From the NCBI GenBank assembly GCA_020650975.1, contig JAIPMN010005676.1, forward strand, positions 4,550 to 42,212: 37,663 nt of DNA. Direction: 5' to 3'. The DNA is from Apostichopus californicus. Its lineage: Eukaryota; Echinodermata; Holothuroidea; Aspidochirotida; Stichopodidae. Positions 1 through 12,400 of the stretch are shown in pieces. The translations under genes were made by a program, and so were the position numbers. The notes beneath the pieces were generated by a model. That model was not told the DNA's origin. It ran no database searches and saw only the letters and a program-made list of their open reading frames with translations. The stretch's first letter is position 1, and every line of letters starts with the position of its first letter.

Positions 1-2792
1 CCCCCCCCCCCCCCCCCAATAAATTGGAAATCATGAGACTCTTACGACCTCAAGTGAAAAGGGTAAACGATGTAGTGTTAATTTATAAAACAATGAATTA
101 ACAGTAACATTTAATCATGCACTGAGGAAGTGACGTCATCATCAAGTTAACCTTAAAGGAACATTCCAGAGATTTAACATATTTTAAAGGTGAATCACTT
201 GAAAATAAAAACAAAACAAAAAGAAACATAACTGGGCACTTATTCTTTTCTTTCTAATAATTATGCCTAAAGTCATTCTTTAATATTAAACTAGCATCGA
301 GTGATCAGAACATGGAAATATGAACCAGGTTAATAGTTTCATGATCAGAGACAACTCCAAAAAGTTTCTGTTCATCTTCTTTTTTTTTCGTCACTAAAAT
401 AATACAACAACTCATATAATCCACTTTCTATCGAATTACACGCGTTATCTTTACATCATGTTCATTGCCACCAGTCCCAGATCGATATCAAGTATTTCCT
501 TTCGCCTAAAATAGTGCCGTATGTTTGGAGTTATAGCGTCTAAACACTCGATGACAATAACAACTTCCGCCCAGAGGTTTATATTCAAATTAGGCTATGT
601 CTAGGTATGTCTTACTTTGAACTGATACTAGCTTATTAACAGATCCAATGTTGATATTTATGCTGAACAGTATAAAACGGAAATTATTGTTTATATTCAG
701 ACCTGGAGAGAGTGAGAGGGTAATGGGGAGGGAGAGGGGGAGGGGTCGGAGAAACTTAACCTCCTGGGTCCCGGGGTCAATTAGGGGGAACTGGTTCGAT
801 TAATATTCCCGGGGAAATTTGGAATAAATAATGTACCACTGGGCAGAAGGTCCCTGGACCAGGGCCCGACCCAGCAGGTATCCAACATTGGAAGAAACCA
901 AAATGGACGGAAGAAAGGGAAATGGAAGAAAGCGACCAGAATAGTTTCCACGAAATTTTCTAATTTTTCGATTGCTGTCTCTTCCTCGTTATATGGTACG
1001 GCAGGACGTATTCATAAACAGCAAACAGAAAAGGAGATATTTAGATTTGTACCACGCGTTGCATATATTGTTATCACGGGCGATGGATGAGAGTTTTATA
1101 TGAATGAGCAAGAAGAAACAAGAGAGGCAGCGGGGACAGGTTAATTTGATTTGACAAAAAAAGGGATCCTCCGTTCAATCCGTGCAAATTCTAGAATTTG
1201 GCCCACGCGGGTTTATCTCAGCAAGGAGAGCAAATTTTAGTTCCATTTTCTCTTTTGCAACTACAGGACACCCTTGCCATTACAATTTAAAAGAAAAGAC
1301 GCTTTGTAATCAACAAAAGAATACATTTTGCTAACGGAAATGAAAATGTGGCACTTTTCGTTCTTAAAGGGGCACGTGTTATCTATGCAATGCCGGGGAC
1401 ACTTTTAACCTTTTCATTAAACTGCCAAGAAACGTGTCCCATGTACCACTGGCTCTGCCGCTAATAATTTCTACACTCATATTAATTGCGCAACTAGAAT
1501 AAATTGTAAATGAAACAACTGACATGGTTGCCAGACGAGGGCCCCAAAAATATCTGGCCCAGGGGCATGTAAACGATAAATCCGCACCTATAAACACAGT
1601 GAATCTCGTAGTAAGGTGCATGGAGGGGTATCCCTTTATGCCATGTGAAACAGTTATACATAATATTGCCTTAAAAAATGACCATGCATAGAATAAACCA
1701 AAAGTGATATATATATATATAGATGTACCCGCGGAGTGTGCTCAGAAGTTAGAGTACTCGTATGTACTCAAATATTGGAACTCATATTTCGGGACCTTGA
1801 GTTACATGAAAGCACATTGACAAGATTTCGGATACCATTTTCTCAAGTTTAACACTGAAAAAAGATTAGTGTCCTGCTCAAAGTTGACAGAGCATATTAA
1901 AATCCTACATTAAACGTAACAAATGGTGTAACCATACAGTGAATCAATGTTAGGCTACAGCTTAGGCTATCATAGAGAGAGGAAAAAAGGATGCAACCAG
2001 CATATTTCTGTACTAAAATCTCTCGGTTTTGCGCTTTCTATTCCGTTGTAACACGTTCTGTTCAAATATATCCTCTAGTTATATTTGCTAGTATCTTCCT
2101 TTATTGAGAAGAATCCAGTGTGTTGCGTATTATAAACAACAGTGTCTAGTTTTAGAGATAGGCAACTTTAGCGGGTAGGCTTATTTTGTACAACGACTCA
2201 GTTGAACTCATCTAATTTTGCCGTTCGAAGAACCCGAAGAAAATCGTTTATTCTTACTTGATCTCTCTCTCTAGTGTTTCACGGATGGTTTATCCCAACC
2301 ATGCATCTGTGGTAAATCCATAAATATTGCAGGCAATGATGACCTCCATGCGTGGTCTTGTTGGCGCCAATATATGGTTGGGCAATCTTAATGAAGATAC
2401 CCTTAAAAGACATCGCTCTTTTATAACTGAATTGACTATTTCGAGAAATAAATCCATAAATAGAGAAGTGCTATTTATATTTACTGAAGAAGATGTCACA
2501 AAGGTAACATTCTAAATATGTTTCTTTACCACGCAGGAGAGTATAGCCTATAACCTACCTAACACCGGTGCGATATATGCAGCTAAACGATTACCGTGTA
2601 CTGTGTACAGACGCGGTAATCGTTTAGTTTCGTATCGTTTCAACTAATTGTTTCCTGCCACAAGCTCTTGCATTATATCATTAATTTTGTTGCATTAAAA
2701 TGCCATAATGGAATATGCTGAAGTTAGATTTCTTTCTGCGTCTGATTTGTATATAAACATAGATTATTATGCAACTATTAATAGCATATCAT
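1..2792. other. Intergenic, no gene recognised
   Basis: No reading frame here resembles a protein family I know; the longest are under 85 codons and lack splice or promoter context. Visible structure is limited to a poly-C run at the left edge (1-17), a purine/G-rich stretch (about 706-750), a short (TA)n tract (about 1707-1721) and a perfect inverted repeat at 2583-2627, listed separately. Confidence 0.6.
2583..2627. repeat. Perfect 14-bp inverted repeat (hairpin)
   Basis: CTAAACGATTACCG at 2583-2596 is exactly the reverse complement of 2614-2627, with a 17-base loop that itself contains TGTAC/TGTACA. It could form a stem-loop in DNA or RNA. It is not obviously the end of a larger element, and no gene adjoins it. 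Confidence 0.8.
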
Positions 2793-3140
2793 TTGTCGAT
2801 ACACGTAACAGATCAATGGTTGATACTAAAGTAACAGATCATTGGTTGATACTGCAGTAACAGATCATTGGTTGATACTGCAGTAACAGATCATTGGTTG
2901 ATACTAGTAAAAGATCATTGGTCGATACTAGTAAAAGATCATCGGTCAATACTAGTAACAGCTCATTAGTCGATACTAGTGACATTTCATTTGTTGATAC
3001 ACAAAATAGGTCGTTTTTCTATATTAGTAACAGATCATTAATGAATACATATTATTGGGTGATACTAGTAATAAATTCTTTGTCGATACCAGTTATAAAT
3101 CTTTTGTCGATACCTATAGTAACAGATCATTTGTCGAACA
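2793..3140 (+). repeat. Minisatellite, about 24-bp unit
   Basis: Degenerate tandem copies of a unit reading roughly ACTAGTAACAGATCATTGGT plus CGAT. Early copies are about 26 bp (with CTGCAGTAA) and later ones 24 bp. Because 24 is a multiple of 3, a frame stays open across the array (2894-3223) with a VDTS-x-RS style repeat. I read that as a by-product of the period, not a gene. Confidence 0.85.
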
Positions 3141-3223
3141 TCTTTGGTGGATATTTGTTACACATCTTATTTTATAAACTATTCCAGAGCCATATATACG
3201 GGTTGGAACTATTCAATGGATGA

Positions 3224-4961
3224 GTTCCAACATTCGTCAAACGCTGCGATATGTGATACTGTATACTTTTCAGTCGCTTTACTATAAAATGCCAGGGAGT
3301 TACTAAGGTTGTCGACCAAGTTTATCACTTCAAATTATTCTTTATAATCTTGTCATAAGCTGAGAATTTGCTAGATTGTTCATTCATCTTACACCTCCTC
3401 CCCTTGGTCTGACACTAAATGGGCAGTGTTGAAATCATCCAATTCTGGGTACGTGGTTTTGATAAAAGTGCATGTCCAAATTAGATGGCGCTAGTCATAA
3501 AAAAGTTATTACCATTAAGTACCGGCAAGTAGATATGCTGGGGGTCCTGTAACAACAGTACAAACCTCTTTCACACTATTGTACTTCAATAGTCTACATA
3601 AGACTGGTCTGCGGACACACAGATCGTTTTGATTCAGTACATGTCGCCATGTTAAACAGATCCTTCGCTTATGGCATGGTATACCATACCCAAAATGGAA
3701 CATGCGTTAATGTTTACTTGGCATGTAATGTAATTTAAATTACCAAACGTATGGATTTTCCCAAACATGTCCTTCTTTTCTATCTTATGTGAGCGTCCGG
3801 CGTTGGAATTACGAAATTAAATAAAGCCCAAAAAAAAAAGTTTTCGTTAGTCCCAACAAAGCTTTGAAAAATTCAATGGAAAAACCTTCTCAAGTTAAAT
3901 TGGCCATCTAACTTTTACAATATGATAGAGAAAAGGAAATTGTCAAAAGTAACAGGCTTTCAGCCATTGATTCTAATTTGACATTGAGAATGCAACTTTT
4001 AACTAATTCTAAAAAGTTTCCCCCTACAATGGGATGCCTTTCCCCAGTTTGCAACTTCTCCTTTCTCTAACATATGAAAACCCAAATGCAATAACAACAC
4101 ATCATTTAATATTTTCAGTTTTTCTGTGATGAAACGGCCCAAATAAGCAGTCAAATACGGTTAACACCCCCCGTCCCCCCTCCACCAAATAAGTATTTTC
4201 TGTTAATTTATGACAATTGACCCTGAGTATTGGGTAGGAACTGTGTGTGTTTTCAATTCATTGCAACTGGATCCTCTTAGGGAGTGAAACATTGGTAACA
4301 AAATGTTTTTACCAACATGTAGGCCCTGAGTTTGACTGAACAACATGAAATGGTTGAAATCAATATTCTTTGGCAGAATTTAACTATTTTCAACTACAAT
4401 TTCTTGTAGATTGGTAGACCATCCAAAAAAAGACACCAAACTACTGTTTGCCCATTTGAAAATTGAAACCAAAGTTGGCATTTTTGGCATTTAAAACACA
4501 ACATTGGCAATGCTATCTCTATGCTGACTTATTTCCAACATGTTGGTGGCGCTGCCCTCTAGTTTCCAACATGATGGTGGTGCTGCCCTCTAGAAACCCA
4601 TCTGTCAGCGACAATATGTTCCATTTGGAATGAATATCAAAGCTAATTAATCATGCAAGATTGACACTGACTTCAATATTTATTAGAAAACAGAGAAAAG
4701 TCATAAAACACACAACTACAGATAAATAATATGTATATAATATATTTCAGCTGTTTATAAGCAAATGAGCATATGCTAGATTACATCAGAATGTTCATTG
4801 TAGGTTATATTACTTCTCATATCATTTAACTTAATATAGAACTTCTTTTCTTTTTTTCTCCCATTATGAACCCTCTCTCCCCTCCCCCCTTCTTTATCCC
4901 CTATTTTTAACCCTTCATTGAAATTTCATCTATAGTTTCAACTTTCAGCTGAATCTTCTGA
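3224..4961. other. Intergenic, no gene recognised
   Basis: Nothing resembling a coding exon was found. The only structure noticed is a 31-bp tandem duplication at 4532-4593 (listed separately) and pyrimidine-rich stretches around 4850-4900. Confidence 0.55.
4532..4593. repeat. Two tandem 31-bp copies
   Basis: TTTCCAACATGTTGGTGGCG and its continuation CTGCCCTCTAG is followed at once by a second copy differing at two bases. A simple local duplication in non-coding sequence. Confidence 0.8.
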
Positions 4962-5328
4962 TTAAAGGCATTGAAGACTTGCCCCAAACTGCGTGCCGCG
5001 CTCTGAAAAAGTTAACTTTCCTTTGCTTGCAAGTGAAGTTTTCTTCTTGTCGCTACAAAATGCAGACAGTAATGAAACGTGATACCTTGTTATGTTTTAT
5101 CTAGACATGAGATGTCCACCGCTGCTATGTACATTGTGTTGTGGGTATTGACCATAGCTGTATGTAATTTGAATGTACACTAGTGTCTATTTACCGACGG
5201 TAGCAAGCTGTGTGTGTATTTTCTGGGATCGATGGTGGTGTCTAACACTTCTTTTACACCTCATTTGAAACTAGGTCAGATTACCGGCATGAAACGTTCC
5301 TTTGTGCGCGAGTCTTCACACCCTTTAA
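4962..5328 (-). mobile_element. MITE family 1, copy 1 (TTAA-flanked)
   Basis: A 367-bp element whose reverse complement matches 23403-23767 along its whole length. Both copies are bounded by TTAA and have imperfect terminal inverted repeats: one end reads AGGCATTGAAGACTTGCCCC, the other (reverse-complemented) AGGGTGTGAAGACTCGCGC. It has no transposase or long reading frame, so it would be a non-autonomous DNA element. TTAA target preference is typical of piggyBac-type transposases, but the AGG termini are not the classic piggyBac ends, so superfamily is an inference. Confidence 0.8.
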
Positions 5329-5639
5329 CATCTCATCAACTACATCCCGGCGATTAATCAGAAAGTTTTATGGCAGTGTGTTTCTGATGTCATTCCAATT
5401 CTGGCAACATACATGCTACATTTAATATTTTAAAAAAAATTCTTGGAAGAAAAAGAACCTTTTGCAGTTTTTGTACTATGTGAGATTATTTCTTCATTTC
5501 AGTTGATATCAAATGTCTATATATTTGAGACATTCAAGGAAATATAAGAAACATTCTTGATTTTTTAACTTTTTACTGTTACTATAAAAATTAAAATAAA
5601 TTAAAACTGTTAGCAAACTGCTTATCCACTAAAGAGCTC
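5329..5639. other. Non-coding spacer
   Basis: AT-rich sequence between the MITE and the retroelement-like tail. No gene or repeat was recognised. Confidence 0.5.
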
Positions 5640-5860
5640 TTGTCTACTAATCCATCTTACAATCTTACATCTATCTCCTTGTGTTCACCATGTTCATTAA
5701 CCTGTCTGTATTCTGTGCGTGTTTTTGTCCCTTCTGTTACTGTTACTTGTCATTTAGCCGTTGGAGAAGATCCTGCTAGGATCGAAACGTCAGGCCAACT
5801 TACTTTTACACACTATAAAAATTACACGCTACAATAAAAATATCATAAACTCTCATCCGT
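5640..5860 (+). mobile_element. Retroelement 3'-end-like relic
   Basis: Contains a GATCCTGCTAGGATCGAAAC-type segment (around 5770-5790) followed by a CAGGCCAACTTACTTTTACA-type stretch and an A-rich end. I associate the short GATC...GAAACGTC signature with the 3' tails of Penelope-like and related retroelements in marine animals, from memory only. No reverse transcriptase domain is present. It lies just beyond the likely 3' end of the NPL-like gene, on the opposite strand. Confidence 0.35.
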
Positions 5861-5866
5861 CTGGGC

Positions 5867-5872
5867 TTTATT
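5867..5872 (-). terminator. Putative poly(A) signal of NPL-like gene
   Basis: TTTATT on the plus strand is AATAAA on the minus strand, 362 bases downstream of the NPL-like stop codon. It is the first canonical signal I noticed after the stop, so the 3' UTR would be about 5850-6233. No transcript supports this. Confidence 0.45.
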
Positions 5873-6233
5873 GTTTTGCGATATTTCCCTCCCTTTTGTA
5901 AGATTTCTAATTTTCTATCTGTGGAATGTGGAAAAACCTTTAACTGTTGAGCTGGAATTTATATTTATGCCTTGTGAAAGCTGTGTACCCTGTGTGATAG
6001 ACAATATCAACTATTAGCTAGATTGGAAATGAGTAACAACAAAATATGTAAAGCAGCAAATGCCACAAGCAAAAAATAAAAAAAATAAAAAATAATTATA
6101 CGAAATGAAAAAATCCTTATTTTCCAGATAATGCCTTACATCAGTATTCTTTCCGAGGAATTGTGTTGAAATAATCTGTGAGATGAATAAAACGAGAACC
6201 TTACATCTGTTGACATTATGTGAACCGTCAAAG

Positions 6234-6385
6234 CTATTTAATGCTATCCAAAAACCCAGACTGCTGAAGATCAACCATCAGTGCTTCTTCCTCCTCGGGT
6301 GACAGTTTGATTAGAGGAGATCGACAAGGGCCCAGGTCCATGTGACTCAGCTTCATGATAGCTTTACAAATGGGTACCCCGCCAC
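6234..6385 (-). CDS. NPL-like: NPL-like exon 12 (C-terminus and stop)
   Basis: Completes Gly266 and encodes residues 267-315, GGVPICKAIMKLSHMDLGPC through SGFLDSIK, then TAG. It aligns with the [20 protein letters not shown] tail of human NPL. A run of Glu (PEEEEAL) precedes the end. Confidence 0.96.
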
Positions 6386-6460
6386 CTATAGATATAAAAA
6401 GTAGAATTTTACAGACGTGGTGTTTTTTATCCATTGAAGTAGGTAGGAGAATGGCAAGAT

Positions 6461-6494
<34 letters not shown>

Positions 6495-9400
6495 CTAAAG
6501 GAAGAGTGAGGAAACATATTCAAATATCTTATGGGTAGAGGGAAAGTATATTCCTATATGTTACAGCCTACAGCAAGCTAGAAGGCATATATCCCCACAC
6601 CCATTCCATATATGTGTGTGTAAATATATATAGATATATATATATCATACATAGGTAGGGATATTTCATATATACTATATATACTATACATATATATTAT
6701 ATATTACATATATCCCTATATACTATACATAGATTCAGGGGATATATGCAATTATGCATACCTTAACAATAATGATAATAATAACAGCTATTTATAAAAG
6801 AAAAAATAAATTTATATTACATACGGAGAGAATTTGGACATGTTTATTAAAGATCAAGGGAGGATACATATCCATGTATTCTGTAGGCAAAGGGAACATA
6901 TTCATACATATTACAAGTATAGTAAGAGGATATGTCCATAAACTACAGATAGAGGGACAGATAGAGTAAGGGGATATATATATTTATATCTTTATAGTGT
7001 AGGAAGAGTGAGGAAACATATTCAAATATCTTATGGGTAGAGGGAAAGCATATTCCTATATGTTACAGCCTACAGCAGGCTAGAAGGCATATATCCCCAC
7101 ACCGATTCCCTATACAAAGGACCCGTTGCCTTGTAATTTATCACTTGGAATACCTGGAGATATATACCTAAATTTTCCGTTAACTCTATCTTAATTTACA
7201 GTGTACATCGCACAAAATTACGTACCATGTTTCCGAAGGATGCTGCAATTGATGACAAACTGATCCTGTGTACATAGAGAGAATAACAATCAAGCACATC
7301 TGACATAAAGATACTTCTTGAAATAACAATTTCTGGCTGAAATGACCACAAAAAAAAACTACAGCCATGTTCGTACATGCCATGCATGAAAATCCAAGTC
7401 CACCTAAATTAACTTGGCGTACATTTTTTATTGAGATGTTGGGTTTATCAGGCATTTCTCTAAACTTGTTTGCATTGGCTAATGAGAGATCTAACAGGGT
7501 TAGAGATTCCTTGCCATGTTTCATATGAGAACATATAATATTTAAAACTTGAACGCAAGATTATTGTGCTCAATAAGTTGGACTCACATACCGACTTGCA
7601 AATTAATCCAAGCTTACTTTTGGAGTTACCAGACTTTGACCTCATCTGACCTTAAAAAGACCCTTGACCTCCAAAAAAACAAAACATGCTTTTTGTACTC
7701 AGTTAGGAGCATCAACATACCAAGTATGCAGCTCATTCAAGCTTTGGGTTTTCAGAATTTGACCTCTGTTGGGCGCAAATGACCTCTGATGATTTTTAAC
7801 AGAATGCAAATTACTATAAAACCTTTAGGAGTATATGATCAATTTCTGTGGGTGAAGTTATGTGCAACGAACAAGATTTCAAAGATAAAGTCCCTCTTGT
7901 GAATTCAGAGACAAATTTTTTTCTTGCTCTTAAAAATGACCAATGACTGTAAGGTGGCAGATACCTCAATCACCTGTAACTTCCCTCTCTTCAGCCTAGT
8001 TAAAAGTACTTACATAAGCTTTTTCAGCAGCTTCAAGGTCCTTTCTCTTATAAGCTTCCATTACTTTCGTAAACATCTTTGCCTGAAAGTTGACAGTTCT
8101 GTATGGATAAAATTCAATATAGAAAGATTGAAGCAAAGACGAAGAATATTAACGAAAATCTTTTGCAGTTGTTTTCTCTTCCATTTGACATTTAATAAAT
8201 AAAGGAACGACATGGGGGATTTAAGGTAGAATAGAAATCAATCTTCAGTAATTCACAACGCTAAGTTTAAACCTTTCTGTTCCAGATTAATGGAACTATA
8301 AATTTGTATTATATATTGGGGACAAAGCTAGAATTTTTTCGGGCCGGCCTGAAACGCTGAACCTCAAATATAAGACCTCACTCCGTCCAGAACATAACTA
8401 TTAGACAGTCTTGTGTAAACGAACCTCTGCTCAGGGGTTTCCAAATTTTATCACTTTCTCTTAAAAATTTGATTAACTTCATTTTAGATTTGTCTGATTT
8501 ATGCCTTCAACCTGTCATTTATTACAATTATCAAAATTGAAATTTATTCCAAAAATGTCCTGTTGTGAAGTTGTGAACATTTGGACAGATACTTTCCATT
8601 TGACTATTTTAACCATTGTATATGTTCCTTCCCTAGTCCTATAAAAGAACTAACAAAACTTACAACTATGTCCCATTTCATTTTCAACCAACTGGTTCAA
8701 GTTTTAGTTACATTCTACTTACCCACCAATGAATGAATAATTGCCGATAGCCACCACTGCTAGCAGATGCTGAAAATTGGCAATGAAATATGAAAATCCA
8801 ACAATAAAGGAAGAAATGATTACAACATAAAATACTTTGAAAACAATAAAAAGACTTTTAGCTAAACCAGACTTTTAGTGACTCGTATTCTAGCATATTT
8901 GTTTATCCTAGTGTTCTAGCATATTTGATTGTACTCTTGTGTCCTAGTATTCTAGCATATTTGTTTGTACTCTTGTGTACTCATATTCTAGCATATTTGT
9001 TTGTCCTAGTATTTAAGCATATTTGTTTGTTCTCTCGTGTCCTAGTACTCTAGCATATTTGTTTGTACTCATATTCTAGCATATATTTGTTTGTACTCTC
9101 ATGTACTCATATTCTAGCATATTTGTTTGTCCTAGTTTTCTAGCATATTTGTTTGTACTCTTGTGTATAGATATTCTAGCATATTTGTTGGTACTCTGGT
9201 GTACTCGTATTCTAGCATATTTGTTTGTCCTAGTATTCTAGCATACTTGTTTGTCCTAGTATTTTAGCATATTTGTTTGTACTCTCATGTCCTATTATTC
9301 TAGCATATTTGTTTGTACTCTTGTGCACTCATATTCTAGCATATATTTGTTTGTACTCTTATGTACTCATATTCTAGCATACTTCTCTGTCATAGTATTC

Positions 9401-12400
9401 TAGCATATTTGTTTGTACTCTTGTGTACTCATATTCCAGCATATCTTTGTTTGTACTATCGTGTACTTGTATTCTAGCATATTTGTTTGTACTCGTGCAC
9501 TCGCCCTCTCAGATTTGTATTCATATAAATGATTCACGAACAAGACAATAATTTCCCATGCTCATAGATTTTACTTTCACCATCGGGGCCTTTTCTCTCA
9601 ACAAACGACAATTATCTCAAGACAAGCACTTTCTTAATTCAAGAAATATTAAAGAAAAAGCAGTTATGACAAGATAATCGTAAATTATATTTTTAAAGAA
9701 AAAAGTATTCAAAGTTTGTGTTGAAAATTAAGATTCTTCTGGGAGCAGATGAGCCAATGCTGTGTGTCTTGAATCTATTGTTTTGGTAGGGAAGGTTTAT
9801 ATGTTGCAACACAATCAAGACTGCTTTGATAAAGAAGGGAAAAAAAAACTGAAATGTTTTTACCAGATCATGTCCTGAACACATCTGGTACCCCTCTGGT
9901 CTCTGAAGGCATCTCTTCAACTCGTAGAGACGGTAGGACGAGAACTTGATCCCACAGAAAGTAGGAATAGGGTTCCTCTGTAGAGCATCCAAGAATTCTT
10001 CCATTGAACCTTGAAAGAGGGACATTTCGTTCAGGATTTAGATCATGCTATAAATAGGTTGCTTAAGAGACATATAAACTATATCAAAAAATTCCAGTAT
10101 ATACATGAAATATTACTATTATTATTATTATGTTAAACTCTAGGAAAAAGAAGTGAGAGAGTTAAAATACAATACCGATGAGACTCAAAGGAATAATAAA
10201 CAATTATTAATATCACTATTTTACCAGAGGGTATGTAAAGCACAAAATAAAATTTAAAAAACTGGAAAAAGGGAAAAGTCACAGAGAATACCCACCAGAT
10301 TTGTTTTTTGATTATAACTGGCAGTTATGGGCATTTAACCGCACTGTAAGCATCTAGAATCTCAAAGAAGATTTAAAATGTATGAATCCTAATCTTTGAG
10401 TCAAAAATTGCATTTGTAAATTGTTTTGGACTTTTGGTTTATGACATGATCAACATTTGATATGAAAATGAAAAGGGGAAAAAAAAGGCAAGTATATGCT
10501 TGTAAAAATGCCATTCCTGAGTGTTGACAAATGCTTTAAGAGGCTAACGTAGGACGGTCCATGTTGGTGATAGAACACACAAGCAGCCCTTCCCTGCTGC
10601 ATGAACCTCACATTAATGAAGATCCATTGTTGTAGAAAACTGATTAAAATAGAATGAATTCTGACTGGAATGACAGACACTCACCGATCTCGGGGACATT
10701 GGTCATTGACAGATGATAAAAATAAAATGGAGTTTCTGGAGCTTTCTGGGCTATTTCCTTCAAAGCACAAACTAAAACGTCTGTATAAAGAAAGAAGTAG
10801 AGGATAAAAGTGGGGGTTGGGTTTTTTTTTGGGGGGTTGGGTTGGGGGGCTGTCCTGCAGTCATGGGGAGGAGGATGATTATCACATGGTTTAGGGTGAT
10901 GGGGGAGGGGGAAAGGGTGGGGGGGTTAAATGGAGTCAAAATAATAGGGAGAGTAAAGAAATGACAGAAAGAAATATCCTATACCCTCATTGTTATTATC
11001 TTCATAATTTGTTATAGTTACTGTAGGAACAGATTACTGTAAGTCACCCAGCGATGTCAAACATTTTACATAGATTTACATAGATTTATGAAATCCATTT
11101 CTGTTGTTACTTACACTAAAGTATCTGGCATTAACTTAACATAGACTAATTATAAGCCAAAGAATGCAAAAAACAAAGAAAACACATCACAATATTTGGA
11201 GGGCAATCTTGCAATGTACCAAGAATGCTTTCAAAAGAGGGATTAATTCAAAATTAAGTTGGATGAATGAGAGCAAAATATGTATTTTTTTCCCTTGAAA
11301 TCCTGTCAAGAATTGAATCTCTATGTATTTCTGATTTTTGCATGTTCTCTCTAAAAATGCAACTTTGTCTGTCAAATATGATGGGTTTTTTTTCCAGAGC
11401 CTGAAAGCAAAATGGTCTGGGATAGAAACCTGAGATAATCTACTCCAAACTACTGTCCTAATTTTTTGACCCGATTTAAACTGGGAACAGCAAGTACTAT
11501 GATCTTACAAGTCTTGATGTAAAGGGAACCATGATTTCCAGACCATTGAGTAAAATTTGGCACAATGGGTTAAAACAAATCACACAGCTGATGTTGTTTA
11601 TGATTCCAACGCCCAGCCCCTCTACCTTCCTCCTCAAACACTGACCTGACCACACATTGTTAGGAATGCTCGAGAATAATTTACTCACCAAAGTTCTTTG
11701 CTTTGTAGCCAGTTGGTGGAGTGCAAGATATAGCATCTATTCCTATGCTTTGAGCATGTGCTGCCTGTACAGAGAAGGGTGAATTGTGAAAATCCAAGTT
11801 ACCATGGCTACAGTGCATGCGATGTGACTTTATAAATAAAAAGGTTAAATTTGACTCAAAACTTTTTAAGGTAAATGGGCACAGATAATAACTGCCATAT
11901 GGAATTCCTTATTACATTGATAGCTTATTTTGCCAAAAAAATTCATTTGTGAATATCATCAATCTGTGATGTCCTTCATGACCGACGCATCAAATTGCTA
12001 GTTTTCTACTTAAAAAGGAAATAAGTTGGCAAGGGCTGCAAATCAAGAATTTTTTTACTTTACCATCATCAGATACATGCAATTCAGTTAATGATGTGAA
12101 TTATAGCACTGATGTGAATTATAGCACTGATGTGAATTATAACACAGATGTGAATGATAACACAGATGTGAATGATAACACTGATGTGAATTATAACACT
12201 GATGTGAATTATAACACTGATGTGAATTATAACACTGATGTGAATTAAAACACAGATGTGAATTAAAACACCGATGTGAATCATAACATTGATGTGAATC
12301 ATAACACTGATGTGAATTATAACACTGGTGTGAATTATAGCACTGATGTGAATTATAACACTGATGTGAATTATAACACTGATGTGAATCATAACACTGA

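Noticed and set aside
2894..3223. 109-codon frame with VDTS repeats
   Set aside because: Product of a 24-bp tandem repeat with stop codons on both sides and no gene context.
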